From assembly GCA_002007465.1 (NCBI GenBank), contig LNAC01000031.1, positions 5,963,009 to 6,027,008 on the forward strand: a DNA stretch of 64,000 bases, written 5' to 3'. Origin of the DNA: Ailurus styani (lineage: Eukaryota; Chordata; Mammalia; Carnivora; Ailuridae). Positions 58,570 through 64,000 of this stretch are shown here, piece after piece (positions within the stretch are counted from its first letter, which is position 1; each line of letters opens with the position of its first letter). The position numbers were made by a program, and so were the translations under genes. The notes under the pieces are model-generated. The model did not search any database. It was not told the DNA's origin and saw nothing but the letters and a program-made list of their open reading frames with translations.

Positions 58570-58638
58570 TTTTTTTTTTTTTTATTCTTTATTCTTTGCC
58601 CCAGGGGTACAGGTCTGTGAATCATCAGGCTTACATCT
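58570..58638 (-). mobile_element. Very short LINE-1 3' end insertion (69 bp)
   Basis: Plus strand is poly-T, then ATTCTTTATTCTTTGCCCCAGGGGTACAGGTCTGTGAATCATCAGGCTTACATC: the complement of the last bases of the carnivore L1 3' UTR seen at 21325-21507 and 38528-39673. Perfect 15-bp target repeats TTCAAGTTGAATTTC at 58555-58569 and 58639-58653. Confidence 0.93.
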
Positions 58639-58934
58639 TTCAAGTTGAATTTCCTAAGTTAATTGTGTATTTTTTTCAGTGTTCATGAATATGCAAAGAA
58701 CACAAGACATTACTTTTGATTGGTTGAAAATTTCAACAGTGCAGTTTTAGTAGAATATAAGTACAATTTAGTAGAATTTAAAATAAATTGAAGTTTAGGT
58801 TGAAGTAATGCACATAAAATACTGTATTTAAGCATTTATATTTCTGGTTATGAATAGTGAAATGAACTTTCTCTCTGACACATTAGATTGTGGTTTTAAG
58901 AGATCCTATCATTGATTAAGAACACTATATGTGG

Positions 58935-59136
58935 GGCGCCTGGGTGGCTCAGTGGGTTAATGCCTCTGCTTTCGGCTCAGGTCATGATCTCAGGGTCCTG
59001 GGATCGAGGCCCGCATCGGGCTCCCTGCTCAGCGGGGAGCCTGCTTCCCCCTCTCTCTCTCTGCCTGCCTCTCTGCCTCCTTGTGATCTCTCTCCCTCTG
59101 TGAAATAAATAAATAAAATCTTTAAAAAAAAAAAAA
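58935..59136 (+). mobile_element. CAN-SINE, young, sense
   Basis: Near-consensus copy with a pure A tail of 16 and perfect 17-bp target repeats AAGAACACTATATGTGG at 58918-58934 and 59137-59153. Among the youngest in the window. Confidence 0.97.
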
Positions 59137-60959
59137 AAGAACACTATATGTGGAATGTGATCACAATTCTGTGTATATTTGAAAATACAATTTAGTAAAG
59201 AAAGTCATGTGTTTGTATATATGAGGGCTTGGTGAAATACTGTATATAATTTTATTGTTGCTGCTACTAGATCAAGTAAGCCTTTCCTATTCTAGGATAT
59301 TTTATTGTTATGTAAGATTTTTCAAGGTGAAAGAGTATGGTAAGTCATGCCAAACATCTATGAACAATCTGCTGATATCCCAAACAGGAGGGAGGAAATT
59401 TGTCGGTAACTTTAGACTAGTCACGCATTTTGTTCTCATAAGTAGAAGTGTAGTGTTTGGAAACTAACAGCAGTTCATTACCTTGACTGTTTCCTGCTTT
59501 TCTCAAAAACAGAATTCATGATTTAAAAAAAAAAAAATCAGTTGATTTCTTAGTACTCTAGTATTTAGTGTGTTTAGTGTTTATGTGTTGTATACTTAAA
59601 GTTTTAACTGAAATACTTTTTTCTCTTTATAAAAAACTGAATATGACCTTTGTGGTAAATTTCTACATGGTGAATATTTTAAAATGGGTATATGTTTTCA
59701 ATCTAGATAAGGTGATTTGTTACTTTGGCTTTACCTTTTCATGGTGTTTCTCTGGCAGTTCTTCAAAAGCTACTGTGTGTTTATGTGTGGTGAGAGGCCA
59801 CTGGTGGGAAAGGGGTGGTATTCTAGGAAGCAGGAAGAGGAAGACTAATTGGGAGGAGAAAAGCTGTCTCATCCTTACCTTTAATCAGATTAGCTCTATT
59901 TTTATGTGGTGGACTTTGTTTTAAAATTGTATTTAATGAAATGTTTCCAAAGTTTAGAAAAGACTGGGAGCATTACCCATTTTTTGTGATCTCTCTGTTT
60001 TTGATATCACAACTGATGTAAATCCTGATATTTCTCAGGATAGACAATATGATCTCTATTCAGTCTTGTTAATAGTATGTCTGCTATGGCAACTGTCCCT
60101 TGAGCTCACCCACTCTCACTAATAAACTTTCCTACTTTCACAGCTCAAAAACAAAAATCTATATCTCTTGCAGATTTTTAGGAAAAGATTAAAGGTTCTA
60201 ATATTGGATTCATAGCATTATAAGGTTAAAACTTTTTCCCATCAGTGGAACCCTGCCTCTGAGCGGATTGTTCTTGTAAAAAGTAGGTTTGAATCTATGC
60301 AGCCACTACGGTTGAAGCTGGGGTGAGAATTGGAGCAACTTCTACAATGACCCCTGAGATTTCCTCCCCAAACCCTAGGGCTTCATAGCTAACAATCTGA
60401 AAATTAAAGATATTCCAGTCCTTGCATTTTAGACACTTTAGACCTTTATTATAAAAAATGTATTAAGATTTCATGTTGAAGAAATAGTACATATCAGATA
60501 CATCCCCACAGTACTTTTGAGGTTGCCATAGCTCATATTTTTAGTGTTTAACAGTCTTCATTGCATAATACATTACTTGGAGTTGGAAACAGTGTATCAT
60601 ATAGCCAAGTACTGATTATTCAGTGTTTGTGCAGTTTGAGAGTTACTCATACTTGTTTCTTCTTTGATCTTTTCTCATGTGTGTATCTCTTTAGGCATTT
60701 CAGTTGGTCTCTGTAAAATGGGCAAGGAAAGAAAAGTCATTACACTACTTAAGTCATTTAATTACTCTTCGCAGGTGTAGAGCAAGGGTGCACAATTTAA
60801 GGAGTCGGTCAGTCTCAGGGTCATGCAGTATTTGTAGGACCCTGAGAGTGAGTACCTCCTTAAATTCTGCATCCTAGGCACCTTTTCTGATCTCTTCCTG
60901 TCCAGGCTTTGATTGACTGAGATGTACTGTCAAAAATTTTATGGAGAGTAGTTTGGGAG

Positions 60960-61152
60960 CCACTGGTCTATACAGTCAAATTTTTCCATGCATCAGAATC
61001 ACTTGGAGAAAATGTTGAAACACAAATTGCCTTGTCCCAAAACCAGATTTTGATGCAGAAAGGTCTGGTTGTAACCTGAGAATTTACATTTCTAAGACTC
61101 TTCCAGGTGATGTTTATGCTCTTAATCTGGGTACCACACTAGAACCTCTGGT
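60960..61152 (+). mobile_element. MER5A-like hAT-Charlie element
   Basis: 'CCATGCATCAGAATCACTTGGAG', 'GATTTTGATGCAGAAAGGTCTGG', 'CCTGAGAATTTACATTTCTAAGACTCTTCCAGGTGATG' and 'ACACTAGAACCTCTGG' follow the MER5A order, with imperfect termini (CCACTGGT / AGAACCTCTGG). Confidence 0.8.
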
Positions 61153-61599
61153 GTAGGTAACACTCTTTGGATTGGTTGAGAGTTTACTTATTATACTTCT
61201 CAGGCTCTAGGTGTCATGGATAAGGTATAATTTGATGGCAATTATACTTAGTATGACAGTAAGAAGTACTAGGAAATGTTTTATAATAAAATTAGTGGAG
61301 AAGGAAAGTTTAAGTTACAAAGAATACTTTCAAAATACTGTATAAATGGTTCATACTCAAAATGATAAAATTTATTGATTTTAATAATTTTGTAAGAAGT
61401 CTGATTACTTCACTAAGCCCACCCACATTTTTACTAAATTCTCATAGCTGTATTATTTAGAAGAATATGATGTTTCCATAATTACTTACCTTGAGTATAA
61501 CTTTCATATTGTTATATCTAAGTTTTTAAAAATTATACAATTTTTATCAATGTAATTGATACAGTTTGGGTTCTATAACATGGTGGACTGAGCTAATTA

Positions 61600-62240
61600 A
61601 TATGCATTTCTCCCTTCCACAAACACACATGTAAGAATAGCGGGTAAGTATGGGAATCTCAATGAATATTAATATAAAAATGGACTTTTGACTGATGAAA
61701 CTTCTGGGGTACTGTATGGAAGCAAACACAAAATTGCCAGTAGCAACACTTACCAACCCAGGGTAAATCCCTAATGAAGATTAATTTCTAGTCAGAAACT
61801 AAAAATTATACGAGGAAATGATTCATCACAAGGAAGAGTCAGGTGAGGCAACTAACTATCACACACAGTTGAAGAGAGAATTGGTAAATTAAAACCTGGA
61901 GTTGAAGAGTATAGTATACAGAATATAGCAGAGAATCTAAGAAAAAAAATTGATAGATAAAGTCATGAAGAACATGACTTTTAATCATAAGAATTTCAAA
62001 AATTGATAGGTAAAAAGTCAAGAATAGAATAGAACCTAATATTTTTGCAGATGTTTCAGAAAAACAATAGGAAAAAAGGGGAGAAGAAGGAATATATTAA
62101 TTTCTGACAGTAAAGACATAGATGTTGAAGTATGGCATAACTTTAGCAAGACAAATGGAAAGAAATCTACACTTAAAATGTATTAAAATAAAACTGCAGA
62201 ACATCAGATGATACATGCATGTAATCTGAAAGTCAAGTAA
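61600..62240 (+). mobile_element. Old LINE-1/HAL1-like ORF1-side fragment
   Basis: Lysine-rich, decayed sense sequence with 'GAATAGCGGGTAAGTATGGG', 'GAGGAAATGATTCATCACAAGG', 'GAGTCAGGTGAGGCAACTAAC' and 'GATGTTTCAGAAAAACAATAGG'. It resembles the ORF1-side of old L1/HAL1. No open frame. Confidence 0.45.
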
Positions 62241-62889
62241 AATCAAAAGGCATATATCAAAATAGTGATTATCCTTTGCTAATCCTTCCTCACTTACTCT
62301 GTTTCCTAGATATAATCACTCAGTACTTTTTGGTGTTACTTGTGTGCTCTCTATCCATATTCTTAAATTATAATACTGTCTCTTGATTTATCAGTCACTC
62401 TCTGTTACGGTAGACAAGAATCTCCTATCATTACAGTTTCTGGATTAAATCAGCAATCAAGCTTTACAATATTACTACTACTATAAATTTTTCATGGCTG
62501 ACCCAGGTAGGACCTATGATTACTCTTCATTTTTGCTGAAGTTTGTTTTCATAGATTTCTATTTTTTTCTATTTTCTTTGCAATAGTTGTTAATTCAGAT
62601 TTTGATTTATCTCTCAGTAGTGTTTTTAAAGGGTCAAACTTACCAGAGCATCTCATAATTTCCTGTTTTTCTCTGGAGAACTCTCTTTTGGAACCCTGTG
62701 GACTTTGCTCCAATCTTAACTGGTCACTTTCTAAGCCTGCCTATCTACCTGTCTGTTTTCCTGGGACTTCCCTTAGATGGTATCCTTATGTTTGAATTCC
62801 TGTTTCCTGGATCTAATGAACCCAGCTTTTTGGATATATGCCCTCATTTTGTTGGAGCCATCAAAAAGTGAATACAAGATAAGATTTTA

Positions 62890-63990
62890 AAACCTTTGTT
62901 TCTGAAAAAATGCCTTTATTTTACTTGCTTCCTTTATTTTGATAATTCAAGTAGGCATAGAATGCCAAGTTGAAAATCATTTTCATTCTCAAGTTTGAGG
63001 GCTTTGTTTCATTGTCTTTTAGCTTCCAGTGTTTTAACTGAAAAGTCTGGTACCATTCTGATCTCGAATCCATTTTTTTCCCTCTGTGGAAGCTTCTTTT
63101 CCTTTTGCCTGTTTTCAAGAAATTAGTCTTAATACTTTTAAGGAATTTCCTATGCCTTGTTGCTTTTATCTGTTTGCTTTTTTTTTCATTGTGCTGGGCA
63201 CTTGGTGATTCCTTTCTATCTGTAGTAAACTCATGATTCTCAATTCTTAGAAAATTTTTTGTATTGTTTCTTGTTCATTTTAATCTTTTCTTTTTCTAGA
63301 ATTCATATCTTGGTTTTGGAGTTGTGCATTGAGCCTGTAAGTGTTTTCTCTAATTGCCTGTACTTTTTTTTTTTTTTTAAAGATTTTATTTATTGATTTG
63401 AGAGAGAGAGAGACAGCGAGAAAGGGAACACAAGCAGGGGGAGTGGGAGAAGAATCAGTCTTCCTGCCGAGCAGGGAGCCCGACGCAACGTGACATGGGC
63501 TCAATCCCAGGACTCTGGGATCATGACCTGAGCCGAAGGCAGCCGCTTAACAACTGAGCCACCCAGGCGCCCCATTGCCTGTACTTTCTTATTTCCAATC
63601 TATTTCTGCGCTAGTTTTCTTCTAGTAGGTTACCTACTTTATCTTTTAACCCTCCTGTAGAATTTTTAAAGTTCTTCTATCATCTTTTGGAATGGAATTC
63701 TCTTTTGCATCATTTGGCAGACTTTCACATAGTACACTTGATTTGAGCTCTGTGTCTCTCTCCTCCCCTCCTGTGGTCTTTTGTCCTAGTCCTTCTCTAG
63801 ATAAGTTTCTCAAAAGGAAACATCTTTGATCTCTTATAGGGCTAGCTGTATAATGTGAGAATATGACTTGCTTTCAGGGTTTGGGGTTTCTTTTTTTAAG
63901 GAATGGGATAATTGCACCTTAGGTGAACTTAAAAGTAATGCCTCTGGTTTTAGTCTCAAGCCCTACCCCTACTTTCCAAGATAACTGGCA
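62890..63990 (-). mobile_element. Old LINE-1/HAL1-like fragment, antisense
   Basis: Plus strand 'AGGCATAGAATGCCAAGTTGAAAATCATTTTC', 'GGGCTTTGTTTCATTGTCTTTTAGCTTCCAGTG', 'GAAAAGTCTGGTACCATTCTGATC': the complement of the class also present at 46360-46500. Nested SINE at 63367-63573. It runs off the window end. Confidence 0.45.
63367..63573 (-). mobile_element. CAN-SINE, antisense
   Basis: Complete copy of the AACAACTGAGCC / GGGAACACAAGCAGGGGGAG subfamily with 14-bp target repeats ATTGCCTGTACTTT at 63353-63366 and 63574-63587. A small duplication-like CGACGCAACGTGACATGGG sits in the middle. Confidence 0.95.
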
Positions 63991-64000
63991 TCCCAGTTTC

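Larger units (their letters stand above)
57533..64000 (+). other. ARB2A: ARB2A intron, 5' part
   Basis: First 6.5 kb of the intron following the 192-nt exon; its acceptor is beyond the window. It contains a 69-bp L1 insertion, one young sense SINE, one antisense SINE, a MER5-like element and old L1/HAL1-like sequence. The stretch 59154-60955 has no repeat I can name; the 118-codon frame at 59568-59924 has low-complexity, intron-like composition and no recognisable domain. Confidence 0.85.

Noticed and set aside
59568..59924. 118-codon frame
   Set aside because: AT-rich intron, no motif, no splice support.
8949..63573. Regularly recurring ~200-bp units as a CRISPR-like or satellite array
   Set aside because: Copies are dispersed, in both orientations, end in poly-A and have individual target-site duplications: they are CAN-SINEs.
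1..64000. An undescribed multi-gene system
   Set aside because: Apart from three ARB2A exons, every stretch with structure resolves to known transposon classes, simple repeats or a likely assembly scar.

Overview
This window is intronic DNA from one mammalian gene in a carnivore genome. More than twenty copies of the carnivore tRNA-Lys-derived SINE (CAN-SINE, SINEC) share a 5' head reading GGGCGCCTGGGTGGCTC and a tail ending AAATAAATAAATAAAATCTTT plus poly-A. The version with 'GTGGGTTAAAGCC...CGGGCTCTCTGCTCAGC' is the type I associate with mustelids (ferret, mink, otter); that family assignment is inference, while caniform carnivore is firm. The DNA is AT-rich, with no bacterial-style genes, rRNA, tRNA gene or CRISPR array.

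The only gene I can support is ARB2A (FAM172A), on the + strand. Three internal coding exons are recognisable, each with AG/GT splice borders and joining in frame: 575-675, 52228-52293 and 57341-57532. Together they encode about 119 consecutive residues of the N-terminal half, entering the Arb2 (alpha/beta-hydrolase-like) domain. The window starts inside one intron, contains a 51.6 kb intron and a 5.0 kb intron complete, and ends inside a fourth. The promoter, first exons, C-terminal exons and 3' UTR are outside.

The introns are mostly layered transposon fossils. From left to right: L2 and LTR remnants (1-5.1 kb); the 5' half of an antisense LINE-1 with ORF1 and the start of ORF2 (5.1-8.9 kb); a tandem SINE pair (8.9-9.4 kb); SINEs, LTRs and L2 (10-16.4 kb); two old sense L1s carrying nested SINEs (19-23.4 kb); an old antisense L1 interrupted by a Tigger-like DNA transposon and two SINEs (26.5-29.7 kb); an antisense L1 with an assembly scar (34.3-36.4 kb); a younger 5'-truncated L1 (38.5-39.7 kb); an L2 region broken by a SINE-bounded 1.55 kb composite (39.9-42 kb); a MER2-like element (42.7 kb); an antisense L1 3' UTR (43.5-45.5 kb); more antisense L1 with SINEs (46.3-48.6 kb); an inverted LTR (50.9-51.5 kb); then a comparatively unique stretch around the last two exons, and mixed old repeats to the end.

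I found no undescribed gene system. The most informative signals are structural: a SINE whose middle is replaced by an exact 66-bp copy of its own 3' flank; a 1.55 kb SINE-X-SINE block sharing one outer pair of target-site duplications; two SINEs separated and flanked by three copies of one target site; head-to-head SINE pairs able to fold as RNA hairpins; and a roughly 130-bp duplication split at the only N in the sequence, probably an assembly error.
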